DNA from: Drosophila miranda
Taxonomy: Eukaryota > Arthropoda > Insecta > Diptera > Drosophilidae
Assembly (NCBI RefSeq): GCF_003369915.1
Contig: NW_022881614.1
Coordinates: 21,926,336 to 21,990,335 of the forward strand
Direction of reading: 5' to 3'
DNA: 64,000 nucleotides
Shown: positions 1-11,787 of the stretch, piece by piece
Layout: every line of letters begins with the position of its first letter
How positions within the stretch are numbered: position 1 is the stretch's first letter
Program-made: the position numbers and the translations under genes
The notes under the pieces: model-generated
Told to the model about the DNA's origin: nothing
The model's database searches: none
Seen by the model: only the letters and a program-made list of their open reading frames with translations

Positions 1-313
1 CCTTCAAGCCCTCCTTTCCGTCTTTTTTTTCTTTAAGCAAACTACAGGGGTTTCCTACCGCCATCGAAGAGCATTCAGTCGTCGTCTGACACATTCCATT
101 TGGTCCCTCAGGTGCCCCAGAGATTCCTAGGCACATTATAAGACTCGCCTTCATTTGTTATTGCTTTGATGGGACTATGCAAATCTCGGCTTATGAAATT
201 CTGTGGCTACTTACCCTGGCATTAGATTTCACAAACATTTCAGGAGCACATTTGGTTGCGGCAAAGCCAACCAACCAGACCTGAAAACAGTCAACAGTAA
301 AATAAATTAGAAC
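1..313. other. unassigned flank
   Basis: No open reading frame with coding character and no recognised repeat is visible in this stretch before the first DINE-1 copy. Confidence 0.5.
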
Positions 314-749
314 GAACGTTGTGAGTTGCTGCGGACACCGCAACTCTACGGTTATACCCGATACTAAGTCAGTATGGCTCTCCTCCGGCAGACGCCGCTA
401 ATATTAAACGGCACGACAAAGAGTGCGTGCGAGAGAGACAGAAAATCAGTCTGAGCGTGACGTCGGGCGCTGCGTAGCCACTGCAAATTGATTTGTTCCT
501 ATTGGCTATAAAAATGATCTGATCTGATCCAGATTCAGCAATCTGATAGATATGGTCATTATCTATGATTCTGCGTTTTTAGTTTTCTCGAATGTGCAAT
601 ATTGTGGATGCAACAGATTTTCGTCCTTTGTGTGGGCGGAAGGGGGTGGGGCGAAATTTTGAGGTACACGTTTTATAGTAAGATCGAACAGGAGTGCGGA
701 TACCAAATTTGGTTACTCTAGCCTTAACAGTCTCTGAAATTTTAGAATA
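314..749 (+). mobile_element. DINE-1-like Helentron, left piece
   Basis: This is the 5' part of the repeat that recurs throughout the window. It opens with the motif GTTGTGAGTTGCTGCGGACA, then TTATACCCGATACT at about 352, the GA-rich GAGAGAGACAG block and the GATTTTCGTCCTTTG block. It stops at the BEL-derived insertion and appears to resume at 12767, so one original copy was probably split. Family assignment rests on the terminal repeats and on similarity of other copies here to the D. melanogaster INE-1 core, recalled from memory. Confidence 0.8.
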
Positions 750-841
750 GTTTTTCTAAATAACGATACCGAAACAACTTGGGTGACTGCAATTTTGTAT
801 TTTAATACGACGAAAAAAAAGGAGTGCGTGCGTTCGATTTC

Positions 842-1040
842 ATGGATTTTTCTCGACTTCCTTCATATATTAAAACAATTTCTTCTGTGCCTACCTTACT
901 TACGGTGGCAAAGCGGGGCGAATTCGCCAAGAGCGATAGAGCGAGCTTTTACTGCGCTCCCGCTTTGCCCTAGCCTAACTTACACTAGACTTCATGAAAT
1001 ACTATCCTAATAACAATTATTATTATCCAATGGCGCTACA
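842..1040 (-). repeat. BEL/Pao terminal repeat (3' LTR portion)
   Basis: This stretch matches 12568-12766 with only about five visible substitutions and ends in GGCGCTACA at both sites. It abuts the end of the integrase region, so in element orientation it is the 3' LTR. The part of the left LTR outside 842 diverges from the right copy, so the full LTR length is not settled. Confidence 0.7.
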
Positions 1041-1067
1041 CCGGCCCCGTTGAAGGCCTGGAAGGCT

Positions 1068-2762
1068 TCAAACTATTGGCAGAAGCGCCAATTTGTGGAT
1101 TGGCCTCCTGAACGTGGCTCCGCTGCTCGTCCTTAGGTCGACCACTCTGACCCTTCCGTCCTGCCCGGCGGTTGTTCCGACCACCCTTCCGAGGAGCCAC
1201 TGTTGAGGAGGCAGGTTGTCCTCGGCGACGATTACGAGGTCGCCTTCCTTTATGTTTGGCTCCTCCTGGTGCCACTTGCATCTTACTTGCAATCCCAGCA
1301 CATACTCCCGGGACCATCGCTGCCAGAACATTTGCCTGGCTGACGAGACAAGCCGCCATCGCTTTAAGCACCTCAGACCCTCCTGGTCCGGGGTCCTGGG
1401 TGCTGGGGGTGCGATGAGCGGCCCGCCTGTCAGCAGGTGCCCGGGAGTCAGCGCGTCTCCGTCGCTTGGGTCTGGGCTTAGGGGTCCTAGCGGGCGCGAG
1501 TTGAGGACCGCCTCGATCCCGACCAGCACGGTCTCCAGCTCCTCTGCGGTGAGGAGAGCGCTTCCGACTGCCCGTAGGAGTAGGCCCTTGGCAGACTTCA
1601 CACCGGCCTCCCAAAGTCCGCCCATGTGCGGTGCTCGAGGCGGTATGAAGGCAAACTCGCACCCGCTTCTTGACGAAAATTCGCGTATCGCGTCCGCTTC
1701 CGCCTCTATCTTCCTCCGCAGTTCGCTGAAGTGGCGACTTGCTCCGACGAAATTTGTCGCGTTGTCGCAGTTCACGCGTTGCGGACATCCTCGACGACCG
1801 ACGAACCTTTGGAATGCCAACAAGAAGGAATTAGTCGTCAAATCGGAGACAATTTCTAAATGAACCGCCTTGGACGCAAAACAGACAAATAACGCTATGT
1901 AGGACTTATAAGGGCGCCTTCCACGAATTTTCAGAGTCGTATAGACTGGGCCACAAAAATCAACGCCACATACTGAAAATGGGCGGAGAGCACGGAGCCG
2001 GTCTGCGGTTAAGTTGCCCATCATTTGGGTCTGGAGTAGCGGCTTGCATTTAAAGCAACGAATACACGACCTAACTGTCGCCCTGCAGACCGCCTGAGCA
2101 TTCACTATCCAAATGCGCTGTCTAAGGATACTCACGAGTGCTCGTGGGCCGGCATGAAAATTCGTTTGATGCAGATAGCGAACGTATGTCTGCACAAATA
2201 ACAAGGGAAACTTGGCATTATATGACATAGGAGCGTTAACTAGTCGCCCCCCAACTCGCAACAACGAAAATGAGCACCATGTCACAGCCTCTTCATGGAT
2301 GAAGGGATTCAAGCGCTGAAGACTGGGGCCTAACTTGGTGCCTTTACGAACCCTTTCAATATCTTCTTGAGACTCATTTTTCTGTGTTATTTCGACTATT
2401 TTTAGAAACGCCTCGTCGTATTCTACGGATGACGGAATTTTTCCAAAGTTGAGACTTTTGTCTTTGCATTTTCGGATGAAGCGGAACACGAAAACGAACA
2501 CTCTTAGCAGTTTGAGGTGTGACGAGTATCCCTCGATTACATCCACTAAGTAATTTGGCTTGGCCGCGACGGTCAGTCCGACCGATTTCTTCCGACTTTC
2601 CATCTGTATCTCTTCTTCGGAAAGCTCGAAGTGTGGATTTCTGGGCCAGCTCTCTTCTTCAAACTTTAAGAACTCTGGTCCACCAAACCAGATCGACTGC
2701 ACGATTTCCTCTACGTCACAACCTCTCGAAACTATGTCTGCTGGGTTCTGTTTTGTTGGCAC
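1068..2762 (-). pseudogene. BEL/Pao integrase region of pol (broken)
   Basis: An open frame of 564 codons covers the end of RNase H and the integrase. It begins in the HVPTKQNPADIVSRG segment typical of BEL pol. A zinc-binding HHCC pattern follows (HQTNFHAGP then CIRCFKC), and then the D,D,E catalytic set in CGVDFCGP, NCDNATNF and GGLWEAGVKSAK. The C-terminal domain ends close to the terminal repeat. The frame is the same as the RNase H piece at 2793-3125, separated only by a TAA stop. Known family role: integration of the element cDNA. Because upstream pol is frameshifted, a complete Pol protein is not expected from this copy. Confidence 0.85.
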
Positions 2763-2792
2763 ATGCCGCCACGTAGCTTCACTTGACCACTC

Positions 2793-3125
2793 TTAAATCT
2801 CCGCTACTCGGTTCGCAACGAATGTTGACAACGACGAAGGGTGGGATCTGATCCAATGAAGAGTAACTTCTGAATCTGACCAGAATATCATTTTATCAAT
2901 TGGAACCTTGAGCAGTGATTTGATTCGGTGACAAAGGTCTGCTAGAAGGTGAGCGGCACATAACTCAAGCCTTGGGAGCGTTTTCGTCTTGAGTGGCGCT
3001 ACTTTCGACTTTGCAGTCAAAAAGGAGACCTTGAAACCTTCTGCAATCTTTCTACGGATATAGACGCAGGCTCCATAAGGCAAAGGCATGTACTTGAATC
3101 GGTGACATGGGATCAGTATGCACAA
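2793..3125 (-). pseudogene. BEL/Pao RNase H piece of pol
   Basis: The reading frame carries RNase H-like motifs of BEL elements (YGACVYIRR, LPRLELCAAHLLADL, FWSDSEVTLHWI). It overlaps the reverse transcriptase ORF in another frame between 3052 and 3125, so a frameshift lies there. It ends in a TAA at 2793-2795 where the surrounding reading suggests a substitution from a glutamine codon, after which the same frame continues into integrase. Confidence 0.8.
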
Positions 3126-5529
3126 ATCGAGTTATGGTAATCTTCTCCAACTGACCCAAGGATTCTTTTAATAAGTTCCATGCTGCTTCCAAGTTCATTG
3201 GAATTGACTCATCCCAATCTAGCTTGTTGAGCCAAAGCTCCTGCAGTAGGATATTTCGGACATTCTCGGATGCGGTGACCTCAGGTGAGTTCGAAAACCA
3301 TTTAGTCAATTCAAACCCAACGGTTTGAAGAACCTGAGCCACATCAGACTTAATTGTCTTTAACTCCTCTACGCAACCAGCACCAGTCAACATGTCATCG
3401 ACATAGAAGTCGGAGTCAATAACTTCAGCAGCTTTAGGGAATGAGAGTTTTGCAGACTCACTCAACCTCTTCAAACACCGAATAGCCAAAAATGGGGCTG
3501 TTCCAGTCCCATATGTTACGGTGTTGAGCTGGTATATTCTCAAGGACTCAGACGGGTCTCTTCTCCACACTATGAACTGAAATTGTCTATCCGCATCAGC
3601 GACCCAGACTTGGCGATACATCTTCTTGACATCGGCTGTCAAGGCGTACCTGTGTAGTCTGAATCGGAGCAATGTCGAATACAGCTCATCCTGTATCGTA
3701 GGACCGACCATCAATATGTCGTTCAAGGCCGCCTGAGACGACGTTTTACAAGACGCATCGAAAACTACGCGGAGCTTGGTCGACGTGCTTTGAGGCCTCA
3801 ACACACACTGATGTGGAATGAAATAATGTGGAGTCTTGGGGATTGTGTTGTCTGTGGTAGACATGTGACCCAAGGAGAGGTACTCTTCCATGAACTCCAA
3901 GTACATTTTCTGCAACTCGGGGTTACGAGACAATCTTTTTTCACGCGATAAAAACCGCCGTATAGTCACTTCAAAGGAGTTGCCTAAGATACTGGGATCT
4001 GATTTGAACGGCAGTCTGACTTCAAACCGACCTGAAGGCACGACCTGAGTAGTCCTTCTATAATGCTTTTCACATAACTTGTGTTCAGGAGATAAAGACT
4101 TTTTAGAAGACGGCAATTCTTCCAGTGACCAAAACTTTTGTAATGTATTGTCGATGTGGATCACTGACTCTTCTCGACAACTCAAACAATTCCTAGCTTC
4201 TTGGGTGGCAGTCACCTTTGGAGTGTATCTGCCCGACACAATCCAGCCGAGAAGCGTTTTCTGCAGAGTTGGATAGTCAGGACCTTGTCGAATCTGACCA
4301 ACAGATAAAAGTTCGAAAAATGTTTCTGCACCTATCAACATATCTATCTTCTGTGGCTTGAAGAAATATGGGTCTGCAAGTGGTAAGTTCTTCGGGATTT
4401 TCCAGTCACTCACGTTAAGTGTCTGATCAGGGTGATACCCCGAAATGGACCTTAGAATCCAGAAATCAACCGAAAACTCACTACCAGTAATTCGCGACTT
4501 CACCACCGTGTGTATCTTTTTCTTGACTTGTGAATTGGATTCACCAATACCAAGCAAGTTGATACACGACTCCTCCCTACGGATCTGTAAGCGCTGTGCT
4601 AAGTCCTCAGTTATAAAATTGGTTTGAGACCCCGAGTCAAGCAGAGCTCGGGCCAAAACATGTTCACCATTATTTGTTCGGACGCTTACGATCGACGTAG
4701 CCAGAATAACTCTATCCATAGCTGTCGCATGGAGAGCATGCGAAGTGGAAGGTTGATTCTGATTGGGAGGAGGAGAAGAATTCTCTGGGGGTGATGGTAA
4801 CGCTAGACTTTTATTCGCCACTGTGTACCTATGCAATAAGGTATGGTGTGAGCAGCCACACACTCGACACTTCTTAGCTTTGCATCGTACTACAGAGTGG
4901 CCTGGCTGCAGACAATTGATGCACAAGGATGCAGTTTTTGCGAATTCGAACCTTTGCATTACTGCCAGCCGACCAAATGGACTGCAATCTGTCAACAAAT
5001 GGTCTTTCGCATTGCAGTAGCTGCATTGTTGGTTTTTGGTATTCGCGGTGGAACACGCGAATGAGCTCCGATTATGCGGCTTGCTTGGCACAGCTTTCTG
5101 CTCCTGCTTTGGTTTGTCCGAATTTTCGGCCGAAAGATGCTGATGTCTGCGATTAAGCAACTTTTCACAGTCCGTCCAAAGTGGCAGTTTGTCATAATCG
5201 AGCTGTTCTTCCCATTTCTCTTTGGTCACCGGATCGACTATGCTCAAGACGAGATGAATAATCATCGCATTCGAGATCTTGTTATCATCGCCTATCGACA
5301 ACAACGAACCATATATGGATGACGCGGTATCGATAAGGTTTCTTAAGGACGATGCTGATTGCTGGGTCATTTTGGGAAGACTAAATAGGGCATCAATGTG
5401 ATTTTTAAAGATCAGACAATCATTATCGTAGACCCGTTTTAAGCTAGTCATTGCTTTCTCGTAGTTGGTCTCGGTTACTTGGAAAGCCCTAACTGTTCCC
5501 AAAGCTTCACCGGAGAGACACGAAAGCAA
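3052..5529 (-). pseudogene. BEL/Pao gag C-terminus, protease and reverse transcriptase
   Basis: This 825-codon frame begins in the BEL gag domain (LSCLSGEALGTVRAF). It continues through three Cys-His clusters (CSYCNAKDHLLTDC, CINCLQPGHSVVRC, CRVCGCSHHTLLH) and an aspartic protease with DSGS in ARALLDSGSQTNFI. The reverse transcriptase has the YVDD catalytic box in SDFYVDDMLTG. Known roles are capsid and nucleocapsid formation, polyprotein cleavage and reverse transcription. The N-terminal gag piece is in another frame, and the frame leaves pol at about 3060, where the RNase H reading moves to the next frame. Confidence 0.9.
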
Positions 5530-5937
5530 ATGGTTGAAATGCTTTGGTCATTGTGAACTAGAGTCTCAAATAAACCTATGAAGTTTTTAAAGTCCGAAAA
5601 GTTGCCGCTGAACTGCGGCAGAGCCAACTTCGGAAGGCGAGCACGAGTTGGGCCACCATAAGCTGGTACTGCCGGTATTGTCTCATCAGCTGTCTTTAAT
5701 GCGCAAATGAGAGACATTAATTTTGCCTTTGTGACAATTGAGAGTTCTTCCAACTCGACTCCAAATTCATCGTCAATGTCTATATCTTCAATCTTCTCTT
5801 GAAGTTCGCGTGCCGTGTCAATGCTACGCATCAGCGTTTCGAGTCTGCACTCGAGCTCCGTCAATACCAGCGGAATATCCCCCGCTTCGCTTTTTCTTCA
5901 GCTCTTCAAGGACGATATTGTTGCCTTTTGAGGTCAT
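5475..5937 (-). pseudogene. BEL/Pao gag N-terminus
   Basis: An ATG at about 5937 opens a short frame that appears to move by frameshift near 5880 into the frame TELECRLETLMRSIDT. That frame then reads the conserved gag stretch LALPQFSGNFSDFKNFIGLF, typical of BEL gag. It ends in a frame different from the downstream gag-pol ORF. Two frame breaks in under 500 bp support loss of function. Confidence 0.7.
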
Positions 5938-5994
5938 ATTGATTCTCAATACAAGCAACTGAAGGCGAAAGATCGTTTCTAATAATCGTATTTA

Positions 5995-6430
5995 ATGCCG
6001 AGGCACTCAATGAAATAATGGGTAATTGTACCCAAACGAGGTGAAAAACCAATATACCCGAAAAATTTAGGGTAGAGCGTCGCTTGGCTGGCGCGTACAC
6101 GAAAACCACACAAGAATAGCAACGAACTGCACTGGTGACAAGCGAAAACGAAAAATTTCACCGCTGCAGTTCTGAAGAATGGATGTTGTGTATACGTATG
6201 CACCGACAACGATCGACGCTAAATTGATTTGCGAGGCACGACTTTGTCTTAATTGATAGTTGGATCCTACTGACACCAAACGAATATACCCGACGAAAAC
6301 AGGGTAGCGCGTCACTTGGGGTTTGGTTTGGATCAAGCGCGCCAAACAAAAGAACAACGATAAGCAACGGTGAAGAGCGAAAGCGAGACGAAAAACTTCA
6401 CCGCTGCAGCTGCGTATTGGTATGCGTGCT
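5995..6430 (-). repeat. tandem duplication in the BEL leader
   Basis: Two diverged copies of about 215-230 bp lie head to tail. Both contain an AATATACCCGA segment followed by AGGGTAG, and both end near TTCACCGCTGCAG (about 6160 and 6398). They lie between gag and the nested Gypsy element, in the 5' leader of the BEL element. Confidence 0.6.
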
Positions 6431-6456
6431 TGGCCAACGACCCAACTATACATATA

Positions 6457-6690
6457 TGTAGGAAACGAAGGAAAGAGAGAGACACGAAGCGGTCGTGTTT
6501 TCGTCGTGTCGTCGGGATAGAGCAAAAGAGAGAGAGATCAGTCAGTTGTCAGTTCAGCCACGCATCAGACGTACACGCATATAATTAGTCACAAACATAC
6601 TTGTAAAACTTGGAGCTGTTATAATTTTAAGTCCAACATACTTATCAAATAAATGTTACTCGTTGCCATCAAGCAACTTAAACTACTACA
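6457..6690 (+). repeat. Gypsy 5' LTR
   Basis: The 234 bp sequence starts TGTAG and ends CTACA and matches 11724-11989 apart from a few substitutions and a 32 bp insertion in the right copy. It contains AATAAA near its end (ATCAAATAAATG), a likely polyadenylation signal. Confidence 0.9.
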
Positions 6691-6693
6691 AAT

Positions 6694-6711
6694 TGGGGGC
6701 TCGTCCGGGAT
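6694..6711 (+). promoter_or_regulatory. primer-binding site, tRNA-Pro type
   Basis: Three bases after the 5' LTR lies TGGGGGCTCGTCCGGGAT. This 18-mer is identical to the well-known proline tRNA primer-binding site of retroviruses, complementary to the tRNA 3' end. It would prime minus-strand cDNA synthesis. Confidence 0.85.
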
Positions 6712-6940
6712 TAAGACAACAACATTTGCAAGTGAGATTTGTGCGTGTATTTGGAAATTTTGGCGAACACGAGACTGGTGACACAAGAGATCGGTCGCGG
6801 TGCGAAATTGAATTGCAGTCTGGCCTATAAGTGCGAGAGAGACACTTGTCGAAGAAGGCGCATTAGTGTGAGCAGACATTCGAGAGAGCTGGAGCGACAA
6901 AACTACGGCAGACGGCAGCAAAGACAGCAAGAATCAAAAC

Positions 6941-7393
6941 CTTCGTTGTTGTTGTTGTGCATTGCGTCTGAGAGGCTAGAGCTACAAGGAGACAAGCGGC
7001 ACAGAGACGACAATCTGAGCGCGTTCGTTCCAAAGAGAGCAGAAGCGACAAAACGACGGCAGACGGCAGCAAACACAGCAAGAATCAAAACCTTCGTTGT
7101 TGTTGTTGTGCATTGCGTCTGAGAGGCTAGAGCTACAAGGAGACAAGCGGCACAGAGACGACAATCTGAGCGCGTTCGTTCCAAAGAGAGCAGAAGCGAC
7201 AAAACGACGGCAGACGGCAGCAAACACAGCAGGAATCAAAACCTTCGTTGTTGTTGTTGTGCATTGCGTCTGAGAGGCTAGAGCTACAAGGAGACAAGCG
7301 GCACAGAGACGACAATCTGAGTGCGTTCGTTCCAAAGGAAGCAGAAGCGACAAAACGACGGCAGCAAACAGCAAGAACATTGATTGTTGTTGT
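6941..7393 (+). repeat. 151 bp tandem repeats in the Gypsy leader
   Basis: Copies begin at 6941, 7092 and 7243 with CTTCGTTGTTGTTGTTGTGC, giving an exact 151 bp period. The third copy is shorter, and decayed partial copies occur upstream (about 6880) and downstream (about 7380). They explain several overlapping open frames on both strands, which are not taken as genes. They lie between the primer-binding site and gag. Confidence 0.9.
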
Positions 7394-7839
7394 GTTGCAC
7401 TGCGTCGGACGGAGACTACAACTACAAGAAGAGACAAGCAGCAAGGAGACGACCATTTTGTAACAGCAGAAGCAGCGACGATTCGGGAAGCGACAACGAG
7501 TTAACGGCGAACAGCGAGAGCAAGGCAAGGCAACAAAGAGAGGACGGCAACAGCGACATCGACAGGCAAGCGAGATCTGGATGTGGTGGTGTGTGTGCGT
7601 CAAATTTGGAGTCTGGAAAGTTCTGCGCAGAAGCGAGAGTTAACAAGGGTAAACCCATAGTAAGGTGAGCGTTAACAGAGAAGCGATCGTTAACAGTGAC
7701 GACTTTAAAGGCGTTTTCGGAGTCGATGTTAACTGGAAAATTGTTAACAGGCCAGCAGTAATAAGGTTGTTTAAGTTGATTTAATTACATTTTCTTAGAT
7801 ATAAGCTAATATCAATTATTTCGTATTTAAATCGTCACG

Positions 7840-8505
7840 ATGCAAGTTGAAGAGATAATGACACTGAGAGTCGCAGATTTGCGAGAGAAGTTAAGAGAGC
7901 TTGCGTTGCAGACGACGGGACGAAAGCGCGATTTGCAAGATAGACTATTAATACATCACGGCTTTCCAGTTGAGAATGAAGAAGAGTCAGAGGATGAGTC
8001 CGTAGTAACAGCAGTTGATGATACCGTAGCAGTTCAACCAGGTACGCGACAGGCAGAGTATAAATCTTGGTTTACGCTAAAAGACGTGGAAGGTAGTGTG
8101 TCACAATTTTCTGGTTCTAATAACCCCGACATCAATCAATGGATAGAGGAATTAGAAGAATGCGCAGCTACTGTTCAATGGAGTCAATTACAATTATTCA
8201 TTTATGCCAAGCAGTTGTTAGTTGGTGCAGCAAAATCTTTCGCTCGTAGTTGGCGTGATATTCGTAACTGGAATTCGTTGAAGGCAGCTCTGTTGGATGA
8301 GTTTAGTGTTAAACTGTCGTCCGTAGAAGTACATAGAATGTTGCAAAAGCGCCAGCAGAAAAAAGGAGAGTCGTTGCATGAGTTTTTGTATGCGTTAATG
8401 GAGATAGCCAAGCCAATTAGAGATGATGAGAGTTTAATTGAATATTTTGTGGATGGTATACCGCTAGGGCAAGTAAGGCAATGCTGTACCAAGCTAGAAA
8501 CTTAA
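7840..8505 (+). pseudogene. Gypsy gag, N-terminal part
   Basis: The ATG at 7840 opens 221 codons. The start, MTLRVADLREKLRELALQ followed by GRKRDLQDRLL, resembles a SAP-type helical DNA-binding motif, as seen in gag proteins of some Gypsy elements. The capsid-like part includes FARSWRDIRNWNSLKAALLD and VHRMLQKRQQKKGESLHEFL. The frame stops at 8503, just where the nucleocapsid frame begins in another phase. Confidence 0.8.
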
Positions 8506-8837
8506 AGGATATTACATTTCAGATCGATGTTTACCAGAAAGCTAGAGGCGGATCCAAGCCGATGAGTAAGAATTGGCCGCTGAGTAATAAAAGTGAGAGT
8601 TCGGTGAAAGGGTCGATGGCAGAGAATTTTAGGAAATGTTTTAAGTGTGGAGACAAATCGCATTTGAGGAAAGATTGTCCCAAAAATGATTTTTGTTGTT
8701 TCAAATGTGGCCAACCAGGACACCGTGCTGCAAGCACGAAACCAGACAAGAAAAGAGATCGAATACGAACATTATTCGAGATAAGGAAGTCGTTGATAAG
8801 CCGTCAGGTATTTTCACTCCATCAGGTTTGGAATTAA
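8481..8837 (+). pseudogene. Gypsy nucleocapsid piece of gag
   Basis: This frame contains a canonical CCHC knuckle, CFKCGDKSHLRKDC, and the first half of a second one, CFKCGQPGH. The second loses its final cysteine in this frame but the reading moves to the protease frame at that point. That is consistent with an indel near 8725 that breaks the second knuckle. Confidence 0.75.
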
Positions 8838-8968
8838 AGGATATTAAGTACGCGAATTTGGTATTCCAAGGTTTGATTGATACTGGAGCAGATTTGTGTT
8901 TAATTCGCAGGAGGGTATTTTTGAAAGGTAGAATTTCATGTCTTTCCAGACGAGGATATTGGTTTTGA
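8693..8968 (+). pseudogene. Gypsy protease piece
   Basis: The aspartic protease signature is visible as FQGLIDTGADLCLIR with the DTGA active site. The frame ends before the reverse transcriptase, which is in another phase, so protease and polymerase are not joined in this copy. Confidence 0.75.
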
Positions 8969-9005
8969 AGCCATTTTAGGAAGGACTATTCTGGATCATG
9001 TTGAC

Positions 9006-10016
9006 ATGCAAGTTTCTAAGACAGGAACAAGATTTGTTCGTAGAGTTTGTGGCGAGGATAAAGATAAGAAACTTGATCAGGTAGCATCGTCCTCATGCGT
9101 GGAATTGTTTAATGAATATAAAGGCATTTGCATGTCAAGTATTGACGAAGTTGAGAAGGAGTTTTCAATTGATGTTGGTCATCTCAGTGAAGTACATGCT
9201 AGAGAGGTTAGGGGTATGGTAGGAAAGTACCAACCTCAGAGAAATGCAGATGCGCCGATAAAAATGAAAATTGTATTAGTGGATGAGATACCAGTTTTCC
9301 AGCATCCGAGACGATTACCGTTGTGTGAACAGGAAATCGTGGACAAGCAAGTGGAAGAGTGGCTGGCTCAGAAGATTATAAAGCCAAGTACATCGGAGTA
9401 TGCATCACCAGTAGTGTTGGTACCCAAAAAGAACGGTAGCAAGAGACTATGCTGTGATTACCGAAAGCTGAATGAGAAAATAGTTCGCGATAACTTTCCA
9501 ATGTCACATATGGATACAGTGTTGGAGAAACTGCAGGGTGCAAAGTATTTCACCACGTTGGATTTAACGAATGGTTTTTTCCATGTGCCTGTAGAAGTCG
9601 AGTCTCAAAAATATACGTCTTTTGTGACTCAGAATGGTCAGTTCGAATTTTTATATGTACCATTTGGAATTTCAAATTCTCCAGCGGTGTTTACCAGATT
9701 TATAATGGCTGTGTTGAGAGATTTGGTAAAGAATAATGAAGCAGCAGTCTATATGGATGACGTTATTATTTGTAGTCAAGATATAGAAGAGGGTTTGTTA
9801 AAGTTGAGAAAAGTACTGAAGATAGCGGAAATGAATGGGCTACGTATAAATTGGAGAAAGTGTCAGCTGATACGACAAAAGGTTAATTTTCTGGGGTATA
9901 TAATAGAAAAGAATACGATAAGACCAAGTGATGAGAAGACGAGGGCAGTCGAAAAGTTCCCATTGCCAGTTGATAAAAAAGCAGTGCAGCGTTTCTTATT
10001 TCCGAAAGTTTATTGA
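9006..10016 (+). pseudogene. Gypsy reverse transcriptase piece
   Basis: Motifs in order are the linker IIKPSTSEYASPVVLVPKK, the palm segment TTLDLTNGFFHVPV, FLYVPFGISNSPAVFTRFI, and the catalytic YMDD in AAVYMDDVIICSQD. Then comes the connection segment NFLGYIIE. The frame ends at 10014-10016, where the reading continues one base out of phase in the next ORF. The domain itself looks complete. Confidence 0.88.
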
Positions 10017-11403
10017 GGGTTATGCTGTTATTGCAAAACCATTGATAGATCTGCTGCGGAAGGATGTTAAATTTGAATTTAAGGAGATACATCAGGTTGC
10101 GTTTGAACAACTAAAGGTAGCATTGATTAGTAGACCTGTTTTAGAAAGGTACAACCCGAAGTTGGAGACAGAAATCCATACTGATGCATCAAAATGGGGG
10201 TATGGAGCCGTGTTACTGCAAAAGAGTTTGGAAGACAGCCAATTCCATCCAGTTCAATATATGAGCCGTAGGACTAAGCCATGTGAAGAGAAATATCCTG
10301 CTTATGACCTTGAGGTTCTGGCAATTATCGAAGCTTTAGCGAAATGGCGTATATACGTTTTGGGTATAAAGTTCAAAATTGTCACAGACTGTAATGCATT
10401 TACAATGACGATCAAAAAGAAAGACGTTCCTTTGAGAGTAGCACGTTGGGCCATGTACCTACAAGATTTTAATTATGTTATAGAACATCGCTCAGGAACG
10501 AAGATGAGGCACGTTGACGCGTTGAGTCGTGTATCTTGTTTTATGGTGACCGAAAGTATAGCTCATCGTTTGAAAGAAGCTCAGCTAACCGACGATTGGG
10601 TTAAGGCTGTTAAAAGTATTGTGGAGGACAAGGAATATGAGGATTATTATATTCAGAATCAGATTTTGTTTAAGGATCCGGATAAGGAGCTCATCGTAGT
10701 ACCAGCTCAGTTGGAAAATGAGATTATATCAATAGCACATAAGCAAGGACATTTTTCAGTTAAAAAGACACAAGATATCATTGAAAAGTCGTATTATATT
10801 CCGAAGTTAAAAGACAAAGTATGGCGCGTAATAAATAGTTGTGTCGAGTGTATCATTGTCAATGAAAAGACAGGAAAACGTGAGGGTTATTTGCAACCAA
10901 TAGACAAGGGTGATAGGCCGTTACAAACGTATCACATTGATCACGTTGGACCAATGGAAATGACTAAAAAACAGTACACTTATATACTGGTTGTCGTTGA
11001 TGGATTTTCTAAGTTTGTTTGGTTATATTCTACACGGAGTACAGGTGTTGAAGAGGTCGTTAAGTGTTTGGAAATTCAGGGGACTAGTTTTGGTAATCCG
11101 AACAGAATAGTGACGGATAGGGGTGCAGCGTTTATGTCCAATTTGTTTCGTGAATATTGTGAGAGAGAGAAAATACAGCATTTAATGATTGCCACAGGCG
11201 TTCCACGTGGGAATGGTCAAGTCGAAAGGATGCACAAGATAGTGGTGCCTATGTTGTCGAAATTGTGTCAGGGTAATTCCGGTAGTTGGTATAAGCATCT
11301 AGGAAAAGTACAGCAAATGATCAACAGTGTTGAGCCGCGAAGTACCAAAAATAAAAGAAATATTGGAAGAATCACTTATCGAAGAGTTGAACAAGGACCG
11401 TAG
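9928..11403 (+). pseudogene. Gypsy RNase H and integrase
   Basis: The RNase H domain shows TDASKWGYGAVL, AYDLEVLAIIEAL, VTDCNAF and HRSGTKMRHVDALSR. The integrase follows with the HHCC zinc motif (HKQGHFS and CVECI) and the D,D,E set in YHIDHVGPM, TDRGAAFMS and GNGQVERMH. The last stretch before the TAG at 11401 appears shifted relative to the usual helical segment, because a better reading lies in another frame around 11350-11400. This suggests two small indels. Confidence 0.88.
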
Positions 11404-11787
11404 ACCGTTAGAAAGGAAGTAGTTGAAAACATTGCACGGTTACAGCAGGAAAACAAGAAGAGTTTTGACTTAAAAAGGAAACTAGATGGACAGTATGAGG
11501 TTAATAAGCTAGTAGCTATCAAGCGTACTCAGTATGGTACTGGATTAAAGCTAAAAGGAAAGTATCTAGGGCCGTATAAGGTGGTTAGGGTAAAGAATCA
11601 TGGAAGGTACGAAGTCGAGAAGATTGGGGATACTGAGGGTCCCTATAAGACCTCTACAGTTTCAGAATATATGAAACCTTGGCTAGACCCATCCGAGGCG
11701 AATGGTCCGTCAGGACAGCCGAATGTAGGAAACGAAGGAAATAGAGAGACACGAAGCGGTCGTGTTTTCGTCGTGTCGTCGGGATAG
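11404..11787 (+). pseudogene. Gypsy integrase C-terminal tail
   Basis: In the same frame as integrase, after the TAG at 11401, the reading resumes with a basic helix and an SH3-like segment. This includes GLKLKGKYLGPYKVVRVKNH and YEVEKIGDTEGPYKT. The frame runs 64 bp into the 3' LTR before stopping. Confidence 0.7.

Noticed and set aside
1036..1788. 250-codon Arg/Pro-rich frame
   Set aside because: It is an out-of-frame shadow of the BEL integrase region, whose catalytic motifs are in the other frame.
6863..7603. Several overlapping 70-156 codon frames on both strands
   Set aside because: They follow the 151 bp tandem repeats of the Gypsy leader and recur with the repeat period; no motifs.
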